Shown: in pieces, positions 1-5,538 of the stretch
Layout of the letters: every line of letters starts with the position of its first letter
How positions within the stretch are numbered: the first letter of the stretch is position 1
Assembly (NCBI GenBank): GCA_016794765.1
Contig: JAEUJG010000023.1
Coordinates: forward strand, 1 to 7,575
Length of the DNA: 7,575 nucleotides
Reading direction: 5' to 3'
Source of the DNA: Spirochaetaceae bacterium
GTDB taxonomy: Bacteria; Spirochaetota; Spirochaetia; Treponematales; Rectinemataceae
Translations under genes and position numbers: made by a program
The notes under the pieces: generated by a model
What the model was told of the DNA's origin: nothing
The model's input: only the letters and a program-made list of their open reading frames with translations
The model's database searches: none

Positions 1-466
1 CGAGCCGCTCGATGTCGCTCCAGTCGCCCAGGCGGGGATCGACGACGCCGAAGTCCATCACGGAGAAGCCCTCGTCGGAGGAGGAGGGGAAGAAGGGAAG
101 GAGGTGCAGGTGGCTGAAGCGGCCCGCGAGCCTTCGCCCGCAGAAATCGGCGAGGATCCCGAGGGGCGCCCCTGCCCCCTTGAGCATGTCGCCGTAGGCG
201 ATGAGGATGGCGTCGCCCGCCTGGAACCGTGGGGGCGCGGCGGTCCGGTCGACCGAGTCTCCGACGCCGCCAGCCGTGTTCCCGACGCCGGCGTCGGTGC
301 CCTTGATCCTGGAGGCTTCGATGAGGGAGAGAAGGCGGGGCAAGAGTTCGGGACCCCGCCCGGGGTAGAGTTCTCCGAGGGCCCGCTCGAGCCGCTCTCG
401 GCCCGTCTCCGGCCCATCCTCCGAGGATCCGCCGTCGGGGAGCGCATAGCGGTCTTGAGGCGACAT
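1..466 (-). CDS. GH13_18 glycoside phosphorylase, N-terminal part (probable glucosylglycerate or sucrose phosphorylase), cut by the window edge
   Basis: The enzyme should split an alpha-glucoside with phosphate to give alpha-glucose 1-phosphate, in the cytoplasm. The 155 visible codons run off the left edge, so the catalytic Asp and Glu are not in view. Residues 1-50 form a helical N-terminal segment, residues 55-80 are a Gly/Thr/Asp-rich linker, and the TIM barrel starts near residue 85. Diagnostic motifs are AILIAYGDML (86-95), SHLHLLPFFPSSSDEGFSVM (118-137) and DPRLGDWSDI (143-152). The PFFPSSSD.GFSV form is typical of GH13 subfamily 18 proteins in the glucosylglycerate / sucrose 6F-phosphate phosphorylase group rather than of classical bifidobacterial sucrose phosphorylase. 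The start is well fixed: an in-frame TGA lies one codon upstream of this ATG. It is divergent from the glycosyltransferase gene, and a gpgS gene lies 2.5 kb away, so glucosylglycerate is the favoured substrate by inference. The family call is firm; the substrate is not. Confidence 0.85.
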   Translation of the reverse strand, partial: MSPQDRYALPDGGSSEDGPETGRERLERALGELYPGRGPELLPRLLSLIEASRIKGTDAGVGNTAGGVGDSVDRTAAPPRFQAGDAILIAYGDMLKGAGAPLGILADFCGRRLAGRFSHLHLLPFFPSSSDEGFSVMDFGVVDPRLGDWSDIERL

Positions 467-474
467 GCCTCAAG
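454..474. promoter_or_regulatory. Palindrome over the phosphorylase start codon (candidate operator or mRNA hairpin)
   Basis: The arms CTTGAGGC (454-461) and GCCTCAAG (467-474) are perfect 8-bp inverted repeats around a 5-base centre (462-466). The minus-strand ATG at 466-464 lies in that centre. As DNA this could be a dimeric repressor site at the transcription start. As RNA it would put the start codon in a 5-base loop. Which of the two operates, if either, is inference. Confidence 0.5.
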
Positions 475-502
475 TATCAGTATCCGCCTCTCCGCCTGTC
501 AA
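473..502 (-). promoter_or_regulatory. Candidate sigma70-type promoter for the phosphorylase gene
   Basis: On the minus strand a perfect TTGACA (502-497) is followed after 18 bases by GATACT (478-473), which matches TATAAT at 4 of 6 positions. Transcription would start within a few bases of the ATG at 466, so the message would be leaderless or nearly so. Consistent with this, no usable Shine-Dalgarno sequence is seen: the only GAGG sits one base before the ATG. Confidence 0.45.
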
Positions 503-550
503 TGATTGAAGGGCTATGGCTTTCAGTCCCGATTGGTCTATCATGGACTC

Positions 551-2011
551 ATGAAGGTCGCGATGCTTCATTTTCATCTTCGCCGCGGCGGCGTCGGCTC
601 GGTCATGCACCGGCAGGCGGCCAGTCTCGCGCTGACCCAGGACCCGCCGGAGCTCGCCTTCGTCGTGGGCGCCGCCGCCGAGGGACGCTCTCCCGCGCCG
701 GTCTTCGTCGTGCCGGGCCTCGACTACGACAGCTTCACCGGCGCGGACGCGGCCGACCTGGAGGCCGGCGCGCGCAGGCTGGCCGCCGGGATCGAGGACG
801 CCCTCTCCCGCGCCTTCCCGGGGGGCTGCGACCTTCTTCATGTCCACAACCCCCTCCTCAGGAAGAACGCGCGTCTCCTCGGGGCCCTGGGGATCCTTCA
901 GTCGCGCGGCCACGCGCTCCTCGTTCAGGAACACGATTTCGCGGAGGACTATAGGCCCGATGTCTACGACTCCGCTTGGCCCTATCCCGAGGCCTGCGAC
1001 TACGCGACGATCAACAGCCGCGACCGGGACAGCCTGGTCGCCGCGGGCCTCGATCCCGGGCATGTCCACCTCCTTCCCAATCCCATCGCCGACGACGGGG
1101 CGTTCTCCCCGCGCGGCGGCTTCGCGATGGAGGCCGCCAAGGGCCGCCGGACCGTCCTCTACCCCGTGCGGGCGATCCGGCGCAAGAACCTGGGCGAGGC
1201 CCTGCTCCTCTCGCTTTTCCTGCCCGAGGGCGCCGAGCTCGCGGTCACCCTTCCCCCGACCAGCGAGGGAGACCGGCCGAGTTACCAGGCGTGGAAGGCC
1301 TTCGCCGCGAAGGAAGGCTTGCCGGTCCGTTTCGGGGCGGGGGAGGGCGCGACGCTTCCGGAGCTCTTCGCCACCTCTTTCGCCGTCGTGACGACCTCGG
1401 TGAAGGAGGGCTTCGGGTACTCCTACCTCGACCCGCTTATGCGGGGCATCCCCGTCCTCGGCAGGGAGATTCCGCACATCGCGAGGGACTTCCGCGAAAA
1501 CGGGATCGGCTTCCCCGGCCTCTATCCCGCCATCCCGGTCCCCGTCACGGCGGCCGAGCGTGAGGACACGCGCGCGGCCGCCGACGCGAGGCTGGCGCGT
1601 TTCCGCGAGGCCTTCCGGCCCGCGTTTGGCCCGGACGGCGAGGCCCGCCTGGAGGCCCTCCTCGAAGCCTTGCCGCGGAGGTTCGAGGGGGAGCTTCTCG
1701 ATTTTGGCGCCCTGGACCAGCAGACCCAGGCCTCCGTGCTCGCGCGGCTCAAGGGCGACGGCGGCTTCGCCGCCGAGCTCGTCGGCCTCAATCCCTTCCT
1801 CGGGCGGCTTTTCACCCGGGCGCCCTCCGCCGAGGAAGCCCTCCTTGGGCGCGAGGCCGTCGTCCGGAGCTACTCGGACCGCCGTTGCGGCGAGCTCCTT
1901 TCCGCGGCCTACGGCCGGGCCCTCCGCCGCGAGGCCCGGGGACGCGTCGACAAGGCGGTCCTGCTCGAGCGCTATCTCCGGCCCGCGGCCTTCTTCCTGT
2001 CCGCCTCATGA
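551..2011 (+). CDS. GT4-like (GT-B fold) glycosyltransferase
   Basis: This cytoplasmic enzyme (486 aa) should transfer a sugar from a nucleotide-sugar donor; donor and acceptor are not readable from the sequence. The N-terminal domain opens with HFHLRRGGVGSV (7-18), the glycine-rich loop typical of GT-B enzymes, then HVHN (97-100), QEHDF (126-130) and PNPI (176-179). The C-terminal domain carries VRAIRRKNLGEA (206-217), matching the basic phosphate-binding stretch of GT4, and KEGFGYSYLDPLMRGIPVLG (285-304). In the last motif the usual EX7E pair reads E286-X7-D294. Residues about 335-486 go beyond the common GT4 core and resemble nothing I recognise. The start at 551 is chosen because the protein begins MKVAMLHFHLRRGG, as family members do; ATG 563, preceded by AAGG, is possible, and in-frame ATG 506 would add unrelated residues. 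The HAD gene overlaps its stop codon, so the two are translationally coupled. With gpgS nearby, a role in extending glucosyl-3-phosphoglycerate or glucosylglycerate (as MggA does) is plausible inference. Confidence 0.8.
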   Translation: MKVAMLHFHLRRGGVGSVMHRQAASLALTQDPPELAFVVGAAAEGRSPAPVFVVPGLDYDSFTGADAADLEAGARRLAAGIEDALSRAFPGGCDLLHVHNPLLRKNARLLGALGILQSRGHALLVQEHDFAEDYRPDVYDSAWPYPEACDYATINSRDRDSLVAAGLDPGHVHLLPNPIADDGAFSPRGGFAMEAAKGRRTVLYPVRAIRRKNLGEALLLSLFLPEGAELAVTLPPTSEGDRPSYQAWKAFAAKEGLPVRFGAGEGATLPELFATSFAVVTTSVKEGFGYSYLDPLMRGIPVLGREIPHIARDFRENGIGFPGLYPAIPVPVTAAEREDTRAAADARLARFREAFRPAFGPDGEARLEALLEALPRRFEGELLDFGALDQQTQASVLARLKGDGGFAAELVGLNPFLGRLFTRAPSAEEALLGREAVVRSYSDRRCGELLSAAYGRALRREARGRVDKAVLLERYLRPAAFFLSAS

Positions 2012-2925
2012 AGCCGATGACGCAGGAAGAGCGCCGCGGGCTCGTGAAGCTCCTCGTGAAGGTCTCTCCCTCCGGCCTCGCGGCCGAGCCGCCTCTCCTC
2101 AGGCCCGATCTCGCCGCCCTCGTCGGCGCGCCGCTCCCCCGGCGACCGCGCGCGGTCCTCTTCGACGTCTATGGGACGCTCCTCATGAGCGCGGCGGGAG
2201 GGGAGCCCAACCTGGCCGGCGACGCGGACGGGCAAGGCGGTGAGCCGGCCCTTGGCCTCCTGGAAGAAGAGCTCTCCCGCGCCGGCTTCCGGGGCGGCGC
2301 GCGCCGCTTCGCCCTCGACCTTGCGCGCGCCATTGCGGCCGACCGCGAGGCGCGGCTTCCGGCCACACCCCACCCCGAGGTGGACATCCAAGCCTTGGTC
2401 TCCCGACTTCTCGGGGATGCGCCGCCGGAAGCCGGGAGGCGCGCGGCCCTCCTCCTCGAGGCCTGGCTGAATCCCTGCGCGCCGATGCCCGGAGCCCGGG
2501 AGCTTCCGGCCAGGCTCCGCGCCTCCGGCCTGCGGCTCGGCCTCGTGTCGAACGCGCAGTTCTACACGCCCCTCCTCATCGAGGCCCTTTTGGACCGGTC
2601 GCCGGAAGAGCTCGGCTTCGAGGCCGTCCTCGCGGCCTATTCTTTCGAGGGGGGCATAGCCAAGCCCGCGGAAGAGCTGTTCATGCGGGCGGCCGGTCCG
2701 CTCCTGGCGGAGGGTCTTTCCCCCGGCGGGATCCTCGTCGTCGGGAACAGCTCGGCCAACGACATCGCTCCCGCGCGCCGACTCGGCTTCATGACCGCAC
2801 TCTTCGCCGGCGACGCCCGCTCCTTCAGGCCCACGGCGCCGGGCTCTCCCGGCGCGCGGCCCGACACGGTCCTTCGCGGCATGGATGATTTTGAGGAGGC
2901 CTTCCCGCAGTCCGCCGGGGCCTGA
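2008..2925 (+). CDS. HAD-superfamily hydrolase with altered motif I (possible sugar-phosphoglycerate phosphatase)
   Basis: The product is a 305-residue cytoplasmic protein. HAD motifs appear in order: motif I VLFDVYGTLL (50-59) with nucleophile D53; motif II GLVSNAQF (178-185) with S181; motif III GIAKPAEELF (216-225) with K219; motif IV VVGNSSANDIAPA (244-256) with D252. Two positions differ from classical HAD phosphatases. The second Asp of DxD is Tyr55, as in L-2-haloacid dehalogenases (DxYGT), and the first acidic residue of motif IV is Asn247. The roughly 40-residue N-terminal lead and the helical cap (about 75-165) are unremarkable. The start ATG overlaps the glycosyltransferase stop as ATGA; ATG 2017 is the alternative. 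The pairing with a glycosyltransferase next to gpgS suggests it removes phosphate from a glycosyl-3-phosphoglycerate, because no other phosphatase candidate is visible here. That role is inference and the motif changes argue for caution. Confidence 0.78.
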   Translation: MKPMTQEERRGLVKLLVKVSPSGLAAEPPLLRPDLAALVGAPLPRRPRAVLFDVYGTLLMSAAGGEPNLAGDADGQGGEPALGLLEEELSRAGFRGGARRFALDLARAIAADREARLPATPHPEVDIQALVSRLLGDAPPEAGRRAALLLEAWLNPCAPMPGARELPARLRASGLRLGLVSNAQFYTPLLIEALLDRSPEELGFEAVLAAYSFEGGIAKPAEELFMRAAGPLLAEGLSPGGILVVGNSSANDIAPARRLGFMTALFAGDARSFRPTAPGSPGARPDTVLRGMDDFEEAFPQSAGA

Positions 2926-2957
2926 TGGCCGCCGGCGCGCGGGCCGGGGTCGGGGCA

Positions 2958-2977
2958 CCGAGGGCCCCAGGGCCCGG
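2958..2977. terminator. GC-rich hairpin between convergent genes (possible bidirectional terminator)
   Basis: The 72-base gap between the HAD and gpgS stop codons holds two GGGCCC-type blocks (near 2962-2967 and 2970-2975). These, with flanking CCG (2958-2960) and GG (2976-2977), can fold into a bulged GC stem. There is no T-run on either side, so it is not a textbook intrinsic terminator. The convergent layout is the main reason to list it. Confidence 0.2.
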
Positions 2978-2997
2978 CTGCAGGTCGCCGCGCTAGC

Positions 2998-4044
2998 TCA
3001 ATCCCCTTCAGCGTCCGGCGACCGGGGATCCTCGGGCGTCTCCTTGCCCGGAGAGCCGGCGGGAGCCGCGGCGGCGGAGGGGAATCGCGCGAGGTACTCG
3101 GGTATCGTGAGCATCGGCGGCCGCTCGACCATGGAGATTTCCGACAAGACCGGTTTCCAGGTCTCCCCGTCGGCGGTCAGGGCGATGTGCCGCTTGCCGA
3201 GCTCCTTGAGCAGCGAGATTTCGCCATACTTCTCCAGGCGGTCCAGGAAGGTGGCCATGATGCCGTAGGACATGCGGCTCAGCGCTTCGATGCTCTGGTT
3301 GCGGTGGATCCTCTCCTCCATGTCCACCTGGGCCAGGATCGAGGGCCCGAACATGTGGAAGAGGTCGATGAGGTGGCCGACCTCGACGCCGTAGCCGACC
3401 GAGAACGACAGCTTCTCGAGGATACTCCTCCTCCCGGCGTACTCGCCGCTCAGGGGTTGTACGAGCTCGGCCAGCTCCGGGTAGAAGAGGGAAAAAAGTG
3501 GCCTGATCAGGATCTCGGTCACCCGACCTCCGCCGCTCGGGGTCAGCCCCGTCGCCGTGCGGATCGGGCGTTTGTAGAAGGCCTTCACGTAGCCGATCCC
3601 GTCGTCCTCGAGGAGGGGGCCGACCAGGCCGTACAGAAATTTCGGGTTGATGTTGCTGATGTCCGCGTCGATCCACACGATGATGTCGCCCTTGAGGACG
3701 TAGAGGCTCTTCCAGAGGTTCTCCCCCTTGCCGCGGAAGCTCCCGTACTTCGGGAGTATCGCCGAGGAGTCGAACACGGTCGCGCCGAAGCGCCTGGCCG
3801 TCTCCCGGGTCTTGTCGGTGGAGCCCGAGTCGATGACCGCTATCTCGTCGATGAGGGGGAAGCGGTCCATGAGCTCGGTCTTGATGACGAGGACTTCCTT
3901 GGCGATGGTCGCCTCCTCGTTGAGCGTCGGAAAGGCGAGGGAGATCTTCAAGTTTTTGGCCCGCTTGAGCTCGACGAGGCGCTTCTTGTCCTTGTAGGCG
4001 CTGTAGTGGAAGGACCGCGAAAGGATCGACGGCCGCTCGTTCAT
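2998..4044 (-). CDS. gpgS: Glucosyl-3-phosphoglycerate synthase (GT81)
   Basis: GpgS transfers glucose from an NDP-glucose to 3-phosphoglycerate, giving glucosyl-3-phosphoglycerate, the first step to glucosylglycerate. The 348-residue protein has a GT-A fold. Visible motifs are FPTLNEE (38-44), IDSGSTDKT (71-79), FRGKGENLWKSL (103-114), the metal-binding WIDADI (124-129, DxD at 126-128), GGGRVTE (171-177), QPLSGEYAGRR (196-206) and YGVEVGHLID (218-227). This combination is characteristic of GT81. Length is normal for the family; the last 25 residues are a Pro/Ala/Glu-rich tail. The ATG at 4044 is used here, and residue numbers count from it. A GTG at 4062, two bases after the upstream stop codon, has the better purine-rich ribosome site (4077-4069) and would add six residues (reading VAEAKA in the genomic frame). 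The gene follows the M20-like gene by at most 20 bases, so the two probably form an operon. It faces the glycosyltransferase/HAD pair. No dedicated GpgP of the mycobacterial histidine-phosphatase type is seen. Confidence 0.93.
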   Translation of the reverse strand: MNERPSILSRSFHYSAYKDKKRLVELKRAKNLKISLAFPTLNEEATIAKEVLVIKTELMDRFPLIDEIAVIDSGSTDKTRETARRFGATVFDSSAILPKYGSFRGKGENLWKSLYVLKGDIIVWIDADISNINPKFLYGLVGPLLEDDGIGYVKAFYKRPIRTATGLTPSGGGRVTEILIRPLFSLFYPELAELVQPLSGEYAGRRSILEKLSFSVGYGVEVGHLIDLFHMFGPSILAQVDMEERIHRNQSIEALSRMSYGIMATFLDRLEKYGEISLLKELGKRHIALTADGETWKPVLSEISMVERPPMLTIPEYLARFPSAAAAPAGSPGKETPEDPRSPDAEGD

Positions 4045-4064
4045 GGCTTTTGCTTCGGCCACGG

Positions 4065-5303
4065 CTAATCCCTTCCCACCGCGGCGGCGGAGCCCTCGAC
4101 GACGAGGAGAAGTTGCCTGAAGCCCGAGGGGATGGGCTCGAGGTCCAGGTCGTCCCCTTCGGGAGAGGTCGTCCCCGTGGTCAGGCCCACGGCTATCGCC
4201 GGGATGCCGCGCTCGTTGAGCAGCGAGACTTTTTCCGAGACGATGCCGGTCCGGGTCTTGGCCCCGATCTCCGCGAGCGCCTTCTTGAGCTCCGCCACGA
4301 GGGGCTCGTTGAGCTTCGGATCCCCGACCGATCGCTTGAACCTGACCAGGGTGTCGATCTTGGCCTTCGTGCCCCCCGCGGTCTTCTCTATGCAACCCGT
4401 CACCACGCTCTTGATCATTTCCAGCATCTTGTCGTCCTCCGCGACGATCTCCATGTCGAGCTCGCCCTGCGTCGCCCAATGCCCGTACCCGACGCCCGCC
4501 TCCATGCGGGCGATGTTCACCATCGCGGTCTGCTTCTCGTCCCAGGTGAGGCCGCCCACCTGCGAGGCGATCGTCCCGAGGATGGAGGCCGCGGAGGCCG
4601 CGGCGCCCGGCGACAGGATCGCCTTGTCCTCGCTCCGTACGCTCACCGAGAGCCGATATGAGCCCACATGCCTGGTTTCCACGAGGCCGAGGCCGGCGCC
4701 GCGGACCATGATGCCGCAGGAGATTCGGTCCCCCCATCCGTCCAGGAAATGGCGGAAGGCCTCTTCCCGCTCATCGACCGACGAGGAGAGGGTGAAGAGG
4801 ACAAGAATGTTCTTGTCCAGGTGGAAACCGGTCGCCTGCGCGAACTCGGCGAAGACGAGGAGGGCGGCGGCGCCGAAGCTCCGCTCCCCGAGCCCCTGCC
4901 CCGAAGCCCGCGTCCGCGAAAGCCGCACCGCGTTGCCCAAGGGGGAGTAGTTGGCGTCGCCGACCTCGGCGACGAGGAGCAGGTAGTCCCGTTTCGTGCC
5001 GAAGGCGGGGAAGAGGGCGAGGGTGTTGCCCCGCTCGTCGGAGAAGACGTTCGAGATGCCGAACTCGCCGAGCCGTTCCTTGATGAAGCCCATGCGGAGC
5101 TCCTCGCCGTCGCTGGGCGAGGGAATGTCGTTCATGAGCACGCCGTCCGAGACGATCCGGCTGGCGTAGGACGCCGTATCGAGCTTCTTGAGCTCCTTCA
5201 GGGCTTCCCGAGCCTGTCGCCCGCCGAAGAGGAGGCCGATGAGCCCCGAGATCCTGCGCAAGAAAAGGTAGATTCCCCTCATGCCCTTCCATTCCCCCGC
5301 CAT
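4065..5303 (-). CDS. M20-family peptidase-like protein lacking the metal ligands (probable pseudoenzyme)
   Basis: The fold is recognisably M20: IPSPSDGEELRMGFIKERL (60-78), GNTLALFPA (92-100), LLLVAEVGD (108-116), GQGLGERSFGAAALL (135-149), then the dimerisation region with ARMEAGVGYG (265-274), and the C-terminal return RGIPAIAVGLTTGTTSPEGD (365-384). In active M20 enzymes these blocks carry H-x-D, a bridging Asp, a Glu-Glu pair, an Asp and a late His. Here they read E113/G115, E140, VDE (176-178), an Arg near 201, and Thr/Ser near 378-380. Co-catalytic zinc sites therefore look lost, and peptidase activity is unlikely. Residues 9-27 are hydrophobic with Arg16-Arg17 and could be a membrane-associated helix. 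The start is set by GGAGGT ten bases upstream of ATG 5303; ATG 5282 is a second choice. The frame stays open far upstream, but that part lies antisense to the next gene. It heads an apparent operon with gpgS. Function is unknown; a structural or regulatory partner of solute synthesis is speculation. Confidence 0.75.
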   Translation of the reverse strand: MAGEWKGMRGIYLFLRRISGLIGLLFGGRQAREALKELKKLDTASYASRIVSDGVLMNDIPSPSDGEELRMGFIKERLGEFGISNVFSDERGNTLALFPAFGTKRDYLLLVAEVGDANYSPLGNAVRLSRTRASGQGLGERSFGAAALLVFAEFAQATGFHLDKNILVLFTLSSSVDEREEAFRHFLDGWGDRISCGIMVRGAGLGLVETRHVGSYRLSVSVRSEDKAILSPGAAASAASILGTIASQVGGLTWDEKQTAMVNIARMEAGVGYGHWATQGELDMEIVAEDDKMLEMIKSVVTGCIEKTAGGTKAKIDTLVRFKRSVGDPKLNEPLVAELKKALAEIGAKTRTGIVSEKVSLLNERGIPAIAVGLTTGTTSPEGDDLDLEPIPSGFRQLLLVVEGSAAAVGRD

Positions 5304-5313
5304 GTTGATTGGG

Positions 5314-5319
5314 ACCTCC
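5314..5319 (-). promoter_or_regulatory. Ribosome binding site that fixes the M20-like gene start
   Basis: GGAGGT on the minus strand (5319-5314) is ten bases from ATG 5303. The frame is open to about 5699, so this site is the main reason for the shorter start. Confidence 0.6.
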
Positions 5320-5359
5320 GCCCCGGCGCTCGGCCGGCGCCGCCGGCCGCGGACCAGGA

Positions 5360-5374
5360 TGGAGCCATGCTCCA
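5360..5374. promoter_or_regulatory. Small palindrome in the divergent intergenic region
   Basis: TGGAGC (5360-5365) and GCTCCA (5369-5374) are perfect 6-bp inverted repeats around CAT. They lie just downstream of a minus-strand TATACT (5389-5384) that could be a -10 element for the M20-like/gpgS operon; no good -35 accompanies it. The palindrome would cover the predicted start of transcription, which suits an operator. Such short palindromes also occur by chance in GC-rich DNA. Confidence 0.25.
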
Positions 5375-5383
5375 CCCGACGCA

Positions 5384-5389
5384 AGTATA
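5384..5389 (-). promoter_or_regulatory. Possible -10 element for the M20-like/gpgS operon
   Basis: TATACT on the minus strand matches TATAAT at 5 of 6 positions and lies about 80 bases upstream of ATG 5303. No convincing -35 hexamer is seen 16-18 bases upstream of it. The 235-base gap (5304-5538) must hold the promoters of both divergent operons. I see no clear plus-strand promoter in it. Confidence 0.25.
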
Positions 5390-5526
5390 GCATTCCCCTC
5401 GTTCCGGGGCGAGACTCGGTCTGGCGGTTCGGCCTCGTCGATGATACCATGGGATCGCCGCGGCCAAGGGCATCTCGCGGCGCCCGCGGCCGAGGCCCGC
5501 GGAGGCGCGCCCGATCGCGCCCCGGC

Positions 5527-5533
5527 AAGGAGG
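5527..5533 (+). promoter_or_regulatory. Strong ribosome binding site of the MscS-like gene
   Basis: AAGGAGG stands five bases before ATG 5539. It decides the start: the frame is open back to about 5281, but that part is antisense to the M20-like gene and gives Arg/Pro-rich sequence. Confidence 0.8.
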
Positions 5534-5538
5534 ATCCG

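Noticed and set aside
58..505. Complete open frames on both strands in the first 500 bases
   Set aside because: The true gene is the third choice, a minus-strand frame that runs off the left edge and shows GH13_18 motifs; the complete frames have no such content.
506..550. ATG 506 as the glycosyltransferase start, with TTGAAG at 506-511 as a -35 box
   Set aside because: The extra 15 residues do not resemble the family N-terminus, and no -10 lies at a proper distance from TTGAAG.
1972..2958. A 328-codon minus-strand open frame opposite the HAD gene
   Set aside because: No motifs and a biased Arg/Gly/Glu composition; the plus strand encodes all four HAD motifs in order.
5281..5538. Upstream extension of the MscS-like reading frame
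   Set aside because: It gives Arg/Pro-rich sequence antisense to the M20-like start, while AAGGAGG sits right before ATG 5539.
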